A stretch of 64,000 nt of DNA, taken from Neobacillus niacini NBRC 15566 (lineage in GTDB: Bacteria; Bacillota; Bacilli; Bacillales; Cytobacillaceae). Positions 1-8,928 of the stretch are shown in pieces. The notes under the pieces were generated by a model, which was not told the DNA's origin, ran no database searches, and worked only from the letters and a program-made list of their open reading frames with translations. Position 1 is the first letter of the stretch, and every line of letters starts with the position of its first letter. Both the position numbers and the translations under genes were made by a program. Location of the stretch: contig NZ_BCVA01000027.1 of assembly GCF_001591505.1 (NCBI RefSeq), positions 16,001 to 80,000 of the forward strand. Reading direction: 5' to 3'.

Positions 1-518
1 AACCAGTTGATTGGCTGATCAAGAATACCCAGCTTAAAAAGTGAATCGTTTACGGCACCATCACTCCCCCAGATAAATACCATGATAATCCCCACAATGG
101 AAGTTGTCGTAACAACCGGAAGGAAGATAAAGGTACGGAAAAGATTAGAGGCTTTAAGTCCTGGACGATGGAGTATGACTGCCAGCACTAAGGCAATAAT
201 TAAGTGGAAAGGTACGGTACCCAGCATAAATTTGAAACTATTTTTAAACGCATTCCAAAAGTATGGATCTTTTGCCACATTGATAAAGTTTTGCATTCCT
301 ACGAATGTTGAGTCAGGCGTTAAGCCTGACCAATCCAACATTGCGTAATACCAGCTGGCCATAATCGGCCAGCCTTGAAACATTGCAAATAATAATAAGG
401 TTGGGGCTAAAAATAGCCAACACCACACTTCGTTTTTCATCGTTCGTTTTTTCCTAGGTTTTCTCTTTTCGGTGGCTCGAGTTGCGGTTGTCGTTATGGA
501 ACTAACGGTATTTTTCAT
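1..518 (-). CDS. Sugar ABC transporter permease, MalF/UgpA type (3' end outside window)
   Basis: This is the N-terminal 172 residues of an inner-membrane permease of a carbohydrate ABC importer; the rest lies beyond the left edge. A Lys/Arg-rich cytoplasmic tail is followed by a first membrane segment (about residues 35-55, with the motif FLAPTLLLF), an extracytoplasmic loop, and further hydrophobic segments containing FRTFIFLPVV, as is typical of MalF-like subunits. The ATG at 516-518 has an AGGGG ribosome site. It lies 11 bases after the stop of the substrate-binding lipoprotein gene, so the two are almost certainly cotranscribed. Family assignment is firm; the substrate is not visible. Confidence 0.88.
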   Translation of the reverse strand, partial: MKNTVSSITTTATRATEKRKPRKKRTMKNEVWCWLFLAPTLLLFAMFQGWPIMASWYYAMLDWSGLTPDSTFVGMQNFINVAKDPYFWNAFKNSFKFMLGTVPFHLIIALVLAVILHRPGLKASNLFRTFIFLPVVTTTSIVGIIMVFIWGSDGAVNDSLFKLGILDQPINW

Positions 519-529
519 TGACTAATCCC

Positions 530-2023
530 CTATTTTCTTACCGCTTTGTAATCTTCAGCTAAATAATCTTTATCAGCGCTCCAGTTTGAGAATTTGAAAT
601 CATCCTCGCTTACCTTCGCACCTTCGGCTTTAGCTGCCTCAATCGCCTGGTCTAAAGAGTTATCTATATTCGTAGACAGTAGTTTAAGTTGATCCTTTGG
701 ATCCTTTAATGCACCAGAGATTAAACCTTGAAGAATATCTCCCAATCCCGGCTGTGGATCTTTGTATTTCGCAAATACTGCTGATGATTCAGGATTTCTA
801 ATTTCAACACTTGGCACTAAACGAGAATTCTCCATAGCAAGTTCATAGTATTGCTTGAACTCAGGAATTTCTGCAGCTGTCTCGTTAACATCCTTTAACA
901 TGGTAAATCTGTCACCATTTTTAACGAGTACAGATTGATATTCTTTACTGAAGTATTCTTTTAAATATAAAGCTGCCTCTTCTGGGTGTTTCGTAGTTTT
1001 AGACATTCCTAACCAAGGCTGGAAGTTAGGACGTGGCAGATATCCCTCACGTCCGCTATCTGGAACAGGAGGTGCCATTACCCCAAAGTCTAAATCTGGA
1101 TTTTCTTTTTTCCAAACTCCAATGGACCACTCACCTTGAATTATGAATCCTGCTTGGCCTTGACCAAATAAAGCACGTGCTTCTGGAGCAGCAATACCCA
1201 TGGTCTTAGGATGGTAACTGCCGTCTTCTTGCATGCCTTTGAATAAGTCCATTACTTCAAGAACTGGTTTAGAATCATAGCTGGCTTTGCCTGTCACTAA
1301 AGAGATTGGTGAGTGTGGATTTAGACCGCTGCCTCCCTGGGCTGACCAGTCAAGCACTGGATTTTTCCATCGTACAATGGTTTTACCACCCTCGATAATA
1401 CCGTATGCTTTCCCATCAGAAGCTTTTGTAATCTTTTTCGCAGCTTCACGGAATTCACTATATGTCTTTGGAGGATTTTCTGGATTTAACCCTGCTTCCT
1501 TAAATAACTTTTTATTGTAAAAAATCATTGTATTTGGCAGTGATAAATAAGCTGGAATACTATAAATCTTGCCATCCTGCATGGTTGCTCCATCTACAAA
1601 AACACCATCCATAAAGCGGCTTTTAAATTCATCATCTAAATATGGATCCAGGGGCTGGAACATATCTCCTGCTATAGCAGTACTTAGTTTCATGCCATTG
1701 GGGATTGGGAACAAGTCAGGTGCATCACCCGATTTAATGGCGGTTGTAATCGTGTTCTGGAACTGATCAACGGTTAAAAGGGTATACTCAATTTTAATAT
1801 TTGGATATTTTGCTTCGAAATCTTTGATAAATTGATCACGATATGCTTTTTCACTGTCCGCCCAATCCATAACACGTAAGGTAATTTGTTCGTTACTAGA
1901 ATCCTTAGAATCTTTATTATCCTTTTCTTTTTCCTTGGTCGCAGAGCTGGCGCAAGCAGACAGTAATTGTAAAATTAATACGAAAACAAGCACATTTTTC
2001 CAAACTCTTAATTTCTTTTTCAC
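530..2023 (-). CDS. Extracellular sugar-binding lipoprotein of an ABC importer (family 1)
   Basis: A 497-residue solute-binding protein. It begins with a lipoprotein signal peptide (hydrophobic run followed by LLSAC, lipobox Cys near residue 24), a Lys/Asp/Ser-rich linker, then a periplasmic-binding-protein fold with family-1 hallmarks: an N-terminal ITLRVMDWADSEK strand, a DLFPIPNG hinge region, and GQAGFIIQGEWSIGVW followed by a long helical C-lobe. The start is a GTG with GGGGG seven bases upstream. It would be anchored outside the membrane and hand substrate to the permease next door. A cre-like site lies upstream at 2095-2108. The neighbouring hexosaminidase and beta-helix genes suggest an oligosaccharide substrate (inference). 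Confidence 0.9.
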   Translation of the reverse strand: MKKKLRVWKNVLVFVLILQLLSACASSATKEKEKDNKDSKDSSNEQITLRVMDWADSEKAYRDQFIKDFEAKYPNIKIEYTLLTVDQFQNTITTAIKSGDAPDLFPIPNGMKLSTAIAGDMFQPLDPYLDDEFKSRFMDGVFVDGATMQDGKIYSIPAYLSLPNTMIFYNKKLFKEAGLNPENPPKTYSEFREAAKKITKASDGKAYGIIEGGKTIVRWKNPVLDWSAQGGSGLNPHSPISLVTGKASYDSKPVLEVMDLFKGMQEDGSYHPKTMGIAAPEARALFGQGQAGFIIQGEWSIGVWKKENPDLDFGVMAPPVPDSGREGYLPRPNFQPWLGMSKTTKHPEEAALYLKEYFSKEYQSVLVKNGDRFTMLKDVNETAAEIPEFKQYYELAMENSRLVPSVEIRNPESSAVFAKYKDPQPGLGDILQGLISGALKDPKDQLKLLSTNIDNSLDQAIEAAKAEGAKVSEDDFKFSNWSADKDYLAEDYKAVRK

Positions 2024-2094
2024 AATATTTCCCCCTTTTTCTCTTACGTTTTAATTTCCTATAAACACCTTGAACCATTACTATTACTCACCCT

Positions 2095-2108
2095 ATATAG
2101 CGTTTTCA
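2095..2108 (-). promoter_or_regulatory. Candidate cre (CcpA) site upstream of the sugar-binding protein gene
   Basis: On the minus strand this reads TGAAAACGCTATAT, 12 of 14 matches to the Bacillus cre consensus. It lies 72 bases upstream of the binding-protein start codon, a suitable place for carbon catabolite repression. No binding evidence; assigned by consensus only. Confidence 0.45.
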
Positions 2109-2140
2109 TAACAATTTGTCTTGGTTGGTTTTAATATTAC

Positions 2141-2213
2141 AAAATTTCCTAAGCTTGAACCATGTAGAGATGATTCTTCTTTTTGTATATTTGATACTTT
2201 TCTGAAAGCGTTT
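2141..2213 (-). pseudogene. Remnant of an AraC-family gene 3' end
   Basis: Directly after the hexosaminidase stop, the minus strand reads RFQKSIKYTKRRIISTWF in one frame. This matches the last residues of the AraC regulator encoded at 7718-8563 (YRKSIKNTKRGFIPTWSDS), and the DNA over about 55 bases is roughly 80 percent identical to that gene end. Nothing else of the gene remains. It looks like a recombination or insertion scar, implying that an AraC gene once preceded the binding-protein gene directly. Confidence 0.75.
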
Positions 2214-4103
2214 TTAAATCCCTGCTAAGGTCGATGCGGTTGCAATCGTGTGCCATAGATTTGCACTAATCGCCTTTCTCTCCCCCTCGTGTTGTCGGCC
2301 ATCAAAAAAGAGTACCTCTTCTTCTAGTTCTTCTATTCTAGTTATTTTTCCATCCAGAAAGGCTTGAATTCTTAGCATTGCAGAGTTAACTCGCTGTACT
2401 AGACCGCCTATCCGGAGATCAAAAACATCGAGGCCGTATATTTTATTTTCCTCTAACCATTGAGAATGGTAGACTTTTATAAATTGCTCTATTCTCTCTT
2501 TTAGTTTAGGTAAAATAACATTGTTTAAATTTCTTAGAGATTCATAATCCTTCAAATGATAAGCGTTTCGTATGTGTATTCCTACATTACATTTAATTTC
2601 CAGTACCATGCTTAAATGGTATTGTGTCTGAAACACGTTTTCCCAATGAGGATTCTCTTTGACGCATTTTTCAAAAAAGGCTGCACAATTTTTAAAATGC
2701 TTGGCGTATGTTTCTGTTAATACGTGCTTTTCAAATAAGCCGCACAAAATGTCTTGATATAAAAGATATTTTGGAGGATTAATCGAATGCGTTTCTGGAT
2801 TTTTATTGTCAGGCACAAGCATTGGCATATCCAAATTCATAAAGTCCTCATATCTTCCCCCTACACATGTAGTAAAACGCTCTTGAAGATAGCCCGTCTC
2901 GCTTTTTCCTGAATAACAAAGCTCTGCCCAAAGCTGCAGGGTTGGCAGAATCGAGTAAATGCTGGCTTCGGCTCCATTATCTCCCCAGGCTGTTAAGATT
3001 ACTTCTTTAATTCCATTCTCGACACAACTTTTATGCGCCATCTCCCCAATATACCTGCTAAATTGATTATTAGGAGAAAAGCCCATCCATTTCCATGCCC
3101 CGCCTGCAAATATAATCCGGTCACTCAGCTGCTTGTGCTTTTTAAGCATGCCTTCATATAATTCCGGTTTCACAGAATAATAATCCCAATATACCAACGA
3201 GATATCCTTGGGAATCATTTCAATTACTTCCGGTTTGATTGGGCTATTCACATCATAATATTCACCTGCACTTGCAAGGCGGAAAAACATATCACTCCAC
3301 ATCATAGGCTCATAGCCATATTTTCTCGCAATCTCCATTACACGGTTAAAATGCTTTAACATTAGAGCTGGTCTATCATGATATCCATGTTTATCAAGAT
3401 ACTTCCCAAGCCCCATCATATGAGCCTCATCCATGCCAATATTAATCCGCCTGCTGGTCAAATTCTCTGACATCGTTAGGAACATCGCTTCAATCAACTG
3501 ATAGGTTTTCTCTTCGTCAATTAGCAGAATATCATCGCAATCTACTATATCGGAAAAAGCAGACCATTTGAGTGCTCCACCTAAATGGGCTAATGTTTGG
3601 ATACAAGGAACCAGTTCAATGCCAAACATCCTGGCATACCTGTCCATATCCTTCATTTCCTGACTCGTGTAACGGCCGCGCATATAGCCGAAATACGGAT
3701 AATTCTTTATTTCGTAGGTATCCTCGGTATATAGCTGGACAGAGGTATAGCCCATCAGCGCCAAGTGTTGAATTAACCGTTGGAAAGCCTCTGTTTTTAA
3801 TACCGCATTTCTTGAGCAGTCAATCATTACACCGAGGCTTTCATAGACAGGACTTTCCTGCTTTTCAAAACCCTCGCCATTTCTCATTCCTTCAATCAAC
3901 AATCCAAATGCGCGAAAAAGCAGGTGCTCTTCACGATATTGGATTGAGGCTTGGATTTTATCATATATAATATGAATATCGGAATCTCTTTTATTGAAAA
4001 ATACAGGGATTCCATCATCCGAAAGCTGGATTTGTAATAAAGGTATAAGCTCAGTTACTGCAGAAATTTGCTGATTGGATAATCCCAACAATTTTACTTT
4101 CAT
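2214..4103 (-). CDS. Intracellular GH20 beta-N-acetylhexosaminidase (GH20C-like)
   Basis: A 629-residue glycosidase without signal peptide, so probably cytoplasmic. The TIM-barrel core (about 95-420) carries GVMIDCSRNAV, QLYTEDTYEI, and the family's catalytic Asp-Glu pair in NIGMDEAHMMG (about residues 223-233), where GH20 enzymes use the Asp to position the substrate acetamido group and the Glu as acid/base. Length and lack of export resemble the streptococcal GH20C enzyme. A helical C-terminal region follows. It would trim terminal GlcNAc/GalNAc from imported oligosaccharides (inference from family and from the ABC importer downstream). An AGGAGG site precedes the ATG; it lies 79 bases after the beta-helix gene. 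Confidence 0.85.
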   Translation of the reverse strand: MKVKLLGLSNQQISAVTELIPLLQIQLSDDGIPVFFNKRDSDIHIIYDKIQASIQYREEHLLFRAFGLLIEGMRNGEGFEKQESPVYESLGVMIDCSRNAVLKTEAFQRLIQHLALMGYTSVQLYTEDTYEIKNYPYFGYMRGRYTSQEMKDMDRYARMFGIELVPCIQTLAHLGGALKWSAFSDIVDCDDILLIDEEKTYQLIEAMFLTMSENLTSRRINIGMDEAHMMGLGKYLDKHGYHDRPALMLKHFNRVMEIARKYGYEPMMWSDMFFRLASAGEYYDVNSPIKPEVIEMIPKDISLVYWDYYSVKPELYEGMLKKHKQLSDRIIFAGGAWKWMGFSPNNQFSRYIGEMAHKSCVENGIKEVILTAWGDNGAEASIYSILPTLQLWAELCYSGKSETGYLQERFTTCVGGRYEDFMNLDMPMLVPDNKNPETHSINPPKYLLYQDILCGLFEKHVLTETYAKHFKNCAAFFEKCVKENPHWENVFQTQYHLSMVLEIKCNVGIHIRNAYHLKDYESLRNLNNVILPKLKERIEQFIKVYHSQWLEENKIYGLDVFDLRIGGLVQRVNSAMLRIQAFLDGKITRIEELEEEVLFFDGRQHEGERKAISANLWHTIATASTLAGI

Positions 4104-4123
4104 GTTAAACCTCCTAAAATTAG

Positions 4124-4161
4124 AAAGAGAAGCTTTAGAAATGAATCTTCAGCTTCTCTTT
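4124..4161 (-). terminator. Intercistronic hairpin between beta-helix and GH20 genes
   Basis: Perfect 11-base inverted repeat (AAAGAGAAGCT and its complement) with a 16-base loop. On the minus strand it is followed only by CTTTCTAATT, so it is a weak terminator at best; it may instead be an mRNA-processing or stabilising hairpin inside the operon. Confidence 0.5.
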
Positions 4162-4182
4162 CCAGTCAATATCTATTCCTTA

Positions 4183-7100
4183 TTAATTTTGCTCCTTAAT
4201 AAATAGAAGATCATCAAGAAGCAAGGCTGCAAATGATTCATGAATGTGTTTTCCTGATTGTGCGTGTATTTCGTTTTCAAGCGAGTTTAATGTGTTTAGG
4301 AAGGATGATTGATTCGTATAACCCTCTTGGGCTTTTCTTACCTTTACAAGCAGACTATTAAGAATGCCGTTTTGGTCAATAAACCCTTTTTCAAATCCCA
4401 TAGTCAGTACATCATCAAGAAGGGAGATATGAACTCCTACATCCAAAATAAATTCTGTTGTCGTTACATTTCCTGCCTTGTCGACTGCTCTGACAGAGAT
4501 AACATGTTTGCCAGCTGCTAGTGTTAGTGGGTCCAATGTTGTTTTAGCTTCAAGTATCTGTCCATCCATTTTAATGCTGAATTCTTCCACACCACTTAAA
4601 TTATCGGTAACAGCAAAGTCTATAACAGCAGACTCTGTTTGAAGTACCTGTAGTGTACCTTTAGAAGTGATCTCTGGTCCTGTCAAATCAATTTTTACTT
4701 CTGTAGATTTTACTCCTTCTCTGTTTCCATTTTTGTCAGTACTGAAATATCGTAAGGAATGAACACCTTCTTCAGAAATGGCAATGATTGACCCCACATA
4801 GAAAGGACCATTATCTAAACTGTAGAAAGTTTGTTCAACACCCTTTCCTTCGTCCGTTGCCGTCAGGATTACAGTTTGTGGTTGATTTTTCCAGCCAGCA
4901 GCTGCATTGTCAATTGTAACAGGCGCTGTTAAATCTACATCGACAGGAAGACCATAGACTTCTACTTCTACATAATGATTCCAAACATTTCCGTAACTGC
5001 CATTAGACCAAAGACGAACATAACGGCCTTGAACGGGTTCAAAGTTCATTATTTTCCCGGTTGCGGCCTCCGCATATTCTGAATCCGTCCCTATTCCCTG
5101 CTTTGCACTATTATCCAGATCATTATTGAAGACTGTCGTAACTCCGCTGGAGAAGTCTGCAGTATTGGAAATTTGTACAATGACATCTTTATAAGTTCTT
5201 CCGTCGCCATAAAAGTGCCATAGCTTGATACTGTTTAACTCATAAATATCCCCAAGATCAAGCTTTAAATATTGAAGTCCCTGACCGAGTCCAGCAAACT
5301 GACTTGAGTTGTTTGATAGTCCATCCGTAATCCGCGCAGGATTTTGTAAGATACCACCAGACACAGATGTCTTTCCTAATGCTACATTCGTTGGAGTCAT
5401 GCTCATACCGTAGACTTTCACTTCTACATAATGGTTAAAAGCATTATGATTATTTCCATTTGACCAGAAGCGGACATAACGTCCTTCCACAGGCTGAAAT
5501 ATGATTTCCTTGCCGACCGCCGTCTCGACATACTCTGAATCCGTTCCTACACCAAATCCTGCGCTATTGTCATTGTCATTATTAAATACTGTCGTTACAC
5601 CGCTCGAAAAGTCAGGTGTATTCGAAACCTGTACAACGACATCTTTGTAGGTGCGTGCTGTTCCAAAATAATGCCATAATTTCATACGATTTAAGGTAAA
5701 TGTTCCGCCAAGATCAAATTGTATATATTGCAATCCTTTGTCCAAAGCGGTGGTTTGAGTCGGATCATTAGACATTCCATCTGTTGCCAGCAATGAATTT
5801 TGAATATAGCTGCCGGATATCGGTGATTTCCCAAAGGCTAGATTATTCAAATCATCATTCACAGGCGGTGCTTCTTTCATTGCTTGTAATTCAAAGGCAC
5901 CCCGGTCCGGTGCTTCGAAATAAAGGGGATTGCCCCAATAATCCCTGCCGCCATTTTCAAATAGCACTGCACCTGTATTAATAGCTGGTGAATAAGCTTT
6001 TAATTGATATCCCGCTAAATCATCCAACCCTGTCGACTTACCAGGATTTATAAATTCAGGATTAGCTGTAATCATCTTAGAATCTGGAATGATAGAGCTA
6101 GTTGGAATATTGTTCCCGTAAAATACATTGCTATCATAGGTCCAGGTAGCTTTTTTCTGATAACCTCCTGTGCCAAGATTATAGAAAATATTGTTTTTAA
6201 AAATCGCCTCGCCGTCACCAGCCGGAGCATTACCATTGTCATCAATTAGCATCGTATTATTAATCCCCGGTCCAACATAGAAAACATTATTATAAAACTG
6301 CATATTTTCGTAGTTGCTGCCGCTGCATACCGTTATCGTTTGGTAATGGTCATTCTGACTGATGTTGTACCGGAAGATACCATCAGATACAGAGCCATTT
6401 TGTTCATTCTGACAGATTAGTACGGTGCCGCCCTCATTATCGTGACTATAGTTGTACTGAAAAATAATCCCTTTTGTTCCATTGTCATAATCAAATGACA
6501 TACCATCTTTTATTGTCTTACCTCCTGATACCTCGTTAAACTGATAAACCGTGTAATCACCATTATAGGTCCACATTCCGGCATTATAATCTACCTTTTT
6601 TTCGTTATAGCCATGAACCCGATTGTACTCAACAAGGGCATGTGTCGTAATATGAGGGACAATCCCATCACCACTTACATGTAAAACCTCATTCCCACGA
6701 ATCACTACGTTTGTAGCTGGTGTCCACGGAATGGTTGGGTCAACAACCGGACCTCCTTGCTGTTCGCGATGGTTCCATGCGGAATTGACCATAATTCCTG
6801 TACGAGTGACATTTTCAATCTTATTATTTTCGATTAGGACACCATCGAACTTCGTCACACGATGTGGCTTTGCCTCCTGATTACGTCTTACCAATACATT
6901 AATTCCTCCACTGCCATATACCCCTTTTTTATGGAGGCCGTTAATGTCATGAATATAAAGATTATGAAGATGGATACCGCTTAATACGGCAATATTCTCC
7001 AAGTCCGTTGTTCCGCCTGCCTTATAATCCTCACCGATAATTTCAACACCACTTCTAACATCTGTTCCCTGTTCCGATGTTGAGTTTGTAATTTCGATAT

Positions 7101-7515
7101 TACCAATACTCCAATGTTCTTGGTTATACAATCCAATTACATAAGGGACTCCCTGACCCTCAATTAAAGGTTTTGCCCCTGTACCGTACATATCCAGGAC
7201 AATCGGTTTTCCTTGCGTACCAGAACCGAGCGGGTGCAAGGAACCTTTCCATCTTTCCCCGGACTTTAATAAAATTCTATCCCCAGGTGAAAAGGTAGAT
7301 GCGTTTACTTTTTCTAGAGATTTCCAGGGTGTTTGTTCTGATCGTCCATCATTTGAGTCATTACCGTTTGTAGCGTCTACATAAAAGGTTCTGGTTTCAT
7401 CGGCATTCCCATTGGTTTCATTCACATTGTTGAAATCGTTTGCAAAGGCATTACCATTTAACAATGTTGAAAAACATAGTAAGAACAGTACAACCTTATA
7501 TGCGATTTTCTTCAA
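4183..7515 (-). CDS. Secreted right-handed beta-helix protein with two discoidin-like (F5/8 type C) domains
   Basis: A large exported protein of about 1,110 residues. The best start is TTG at 7513-7515: it follows GGAAGAGGG by six bases and gives a compact signal peptide beginning LKKIAYKVVLFLLCF and ending NAFA; the upstream ATG at 7554 has no ribosome site. After cleavage come FYVDATNGNDSNDG (the usual opening of beta-helix lyase-like proteins), an Asn-rich parallel beta-helix to about residue 550, two tandem discoidin-like repeats sharing the motifs VVQVSNTPDFSSGVTTVFNND and GRYVRFWSNG, then two Ig-like segments (KIDLTGPEI) and a short helical tail. Probably binds and cleaves a polysaccharide at the cell surface. 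The catalytic class cannot be told from the sequence. Heads the minus-strand operon with the GH20 gene. Confidence 0.82.
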   Translation of the reverse strand: MKKIAYKVVLFLLCFSTLLNGNAFANDFNNVNETNGNADETRTFYVDATNGNDSNDGRSEQTPWKSLEKVNASTFSPGDRILLKSGERWKGSLHPLGSGTQGKPIVLDMYGTGAKPLIEGQGVPYVIGLYNQEHWSIGNIEITNSTSEQGTDVRSGVEIIGEDYKAGGTTDLENIAVLSGIHLHNLYIHDINGLHKKGVYGSGGINVLVRRNQEAKPHRVTKFDGVLIENNKIENVTRTGIMVNSAWNHREQQGGPVVDPTIPWTPATNVVIRGNEVLHVSGDGIVPHITTHALVEYNRVHGYNEKKVDYNAGMWTYNGDYTVYQFNEVSGGKTIKDGMSFDYDNGTKGIIFQYNYSHDNEGGTVLICQNEQNGSVSDGIFRYNISQNDHYQTITVCSGSNYENMQFYNNVFYVGPGINNTMLIDDNGNAPAGDGEAIFKNNIFYNLGTGGYQKKATWTYDSNVFYGNNIPTSSIIPDSKMITANPEFINPGKSTGLDDLAGYQLKAYSPAINTGAVLFENGGRDYWGNPLYFEAPDRGAFELQAMKEAPPVNDDLNNLAFGKSPISGSYIQNSLLATDGMSNDPTQTTALDKGLQYIQFDLGGTFTLNRMKLWHYFGTARTYKDVVVQVSNTPDFSSGVTTVFNNDNDNSAGFGVGTDSEYVETAVGKEIIFQPVEGRYVRFWSNGNNHNAFNHYVEVKVYGMSMTPTNVALGKTSVSGGILQNPARITDGLSNNSSQFAGLGQGLQYLKLDLGDIYELNSIKLWHFYGDGRTYKDVIVQISNTADFSSGVTTVFNNDLDNSAKQGIGTDSEYAEAATGKIMNFEPVQGRYVRLWSNGSYGNVWNHYVEVEVYGLPVDVDLTAPVTIDNAAAGWKNQPQTVILTATDEGKGVEQTFYSLDNGPFYVGSIIAISEEGVHSLRYFSTDKNGNREGVKSTEVKIDLTGPEITSKGTLQVLQTESAVIDFAVTDNLSGVEEFSIKMDGQILEAKTTLDPLTLAAGKHVISVRAVDKAGNVTTTEFILDVGVHISLLDDVLTMGFEKGFIDQNGILNSLLVKVRKAQEGYTNQSSFLNTLNSLENEIHAQSGKHIHESFAALLLDDLLFIKEQN

Positions 7516-7717
7516 ATCCATCCCTCTTCCCATAGTCTTTAGCTCTGAACCCATGAACCGATTGTAAGTGTGTTGTTCTCCCTACCTTCCTTCTAATTTA
7601 CTTGTTTATAAAACCAACACTCTTCTATCCTTAGGAATAAAAAAAATCCTAACGACAGGTATTACGAAACGGTAACAAGAAAGGCTTTCGCTAATTGGTT
7701 ACAATGATAGTAAATTT

Positions 7718-8563
7718 CTAGGAATCAGACCATGTAGGGATGAAGCCTCTTTTTGTATTTTTGATACTTTTCCGGTAGTGACTTGGCGAGGTCTTATAGG
7801 CACTTCGAAAAGTATGATTAAAGTGGGATGCATCGCAAAAACCGCAATTTAGGGATATTTCTTCAATTGTAAGTTCGGTTGCTTCAAGCAGCCTTCTTGA
7901 TTGCAGTAATCGAAGTTTTTTTACCATTTTCATGGGGGTAAGTCCATAGATTTCCTTAAAGGCACGGCTAAAGTAAACCGGATTCATGTGATAAATTTTC
8001 GCTAAATCCTCGCGTGTAATATTTTCTGCTAAATGCTCTTCTATGTATTGAAGAACATTATTAAAACGGTCGGTAATATAATCTTCATTCGGGGAGCGGC
8101 GCCCTCCCATCTTTGAGCTCTCGATGATTTCATGTATTAAAGAAAATGCAAGAAAACTAGATTGAACGGTTCTATATTCATTTGTCTCCTGCAGCCAAAT
8201 CACTCGCAATTCATCAAACATTTTTTCATAAAGAACTGGGTCCCGAACTTTAACAACTTTCCCAAGTGGGTAAAGACTAAAAAAGTCAACTTCCTCCATA
8301 ACCTTTAAGTCAATGTTAAACAGATAGTGGATGCCATCGGTTTTGGATATCACATTAAATGGCATGTTTGGCCTGTGGACCATGATATCACCAGTTTGAG
8401 CAATATACTCTTTTCCATCAAGGGTTGTGATGACCTCACCTTTTTTTATATAGGCAATGGTGCAACAAGATTGAATGTAATCAAAAATTACCCTTTTTTT
8501 ATATTGGATTTTCTTAACATCAAATAATGTTATTTTAAGTTGATCACTTACACTAAATGACAT
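7718..8563 (-). CDS. AraC-family transcriptional regulator with N-terminal cupin
   Basis: 281 residues. The N-terminal 100 or so form a cupin-like sensing domain (GEVITTLDGKEYIAQTGDIMVHRPNMPF). Residues about 175-275 hold the two helix-turn-helix motifs of AraC proteins: ITREDLAKIYHMNPVYFSRAFKEIYG and IEEISLNCGFCDASHFNHTFRSAYKTSPSHYRK. The ATG follows AAAGGAGG. It is the likely activator of the beta-helix, hexosaminidase and importer genes downstream on the same strand, responding to a sugar (inference). Its last 19 codons are duplicated as a remnant at about 2150-2210. Confidence 0.9.
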   Translation of the reverse strand: MSFSVSDQLKITLFDVKKIQYKKRVIFDYIQSCCTIAYIKKGEVITTLDGKEYIAQTGDIMVHRPNMPFNVISKTDGIHYLFNIDLKVMEEVDFFSLYPLGKVVKVRDPVLYEKMFDELRVIWLQETNEYRTVQSSFLAFSLIHEIIESSKMGGRRSPNEDYITDRFNNVLQYIEEHLAENITREDLAKIYHMNPVYFSRAFKEIYGLTPMKMVKKLRLLQSRRLLEATELTIEEISLNCGFCDASHFNHTFRSAYKTSPSHYRKSIKNTKRGFIPTWSDS

Positions 8564-8928
8564 GGGAAGCCTCCTTTAACCCGCTGTGATTTGAAAAACT
8601 CTATATTTGAATAATACATAATTTGATATGTGATTTAAAAAGAGTGTTTAAGTTGCTTACAGCCGAAAGTCTATCTTTTAATTTTACAATCTCTTTTTTC
8701 CTTCTGCTGACATTCTCCATTACAGCAATTCAGGTATTACCATTCAACTGCTTTAACAGTAGTTAAAACGATTTTTCATGGAACCTCCCCCCTATTATCT
8801 TACTTACTTTAATTACAAAACAATTTAAAAAGTATTATAAACTATTTTAGTTGTTCACAAAATTGTAATATATTGATAATTCAATAAAATGATATCGTTT
8901 TCAAAAATTATGAATAGGAGGCATGTAG
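8564..8928. other. Divergent regulatory region between the AraC gene and dctP
   Basis: AT-rich intergenic DNA with no coding sequence. It contains an inverted repeat TTTAAC-AGTA-GTTAAA at 8752-8767, which could be a binding site for the DctR-like regulator encoded nearby, and a cre-like site close to dctP (separate entry). No convincing paired -35/-10 boxes could be fixed. Confidence 0.4.
8890..8903 (+). promoter_or_regulatory. Candidate cre (CcpA) site upstream of dctP
   Basis: TGATATCGTTTTCA matches 12 of 14 positions of the reversed cre consensus and ends 25 bases before the dctP start codon, a position from which CcpA could block transcription. Fits the known catabolite repression of dicarboxylate uptake in bacilli; consensus match only. 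Confidence 0.45.

Noticed and set aside
2203..2216. cre-like sequence TGAAAGCGTTTTTA
   Set aside because: It lies in the AraC 3' remnant and overlaps the GH20 stop codon; the match is explained by former coding sequence. The site at 2095-2108 is better placed.
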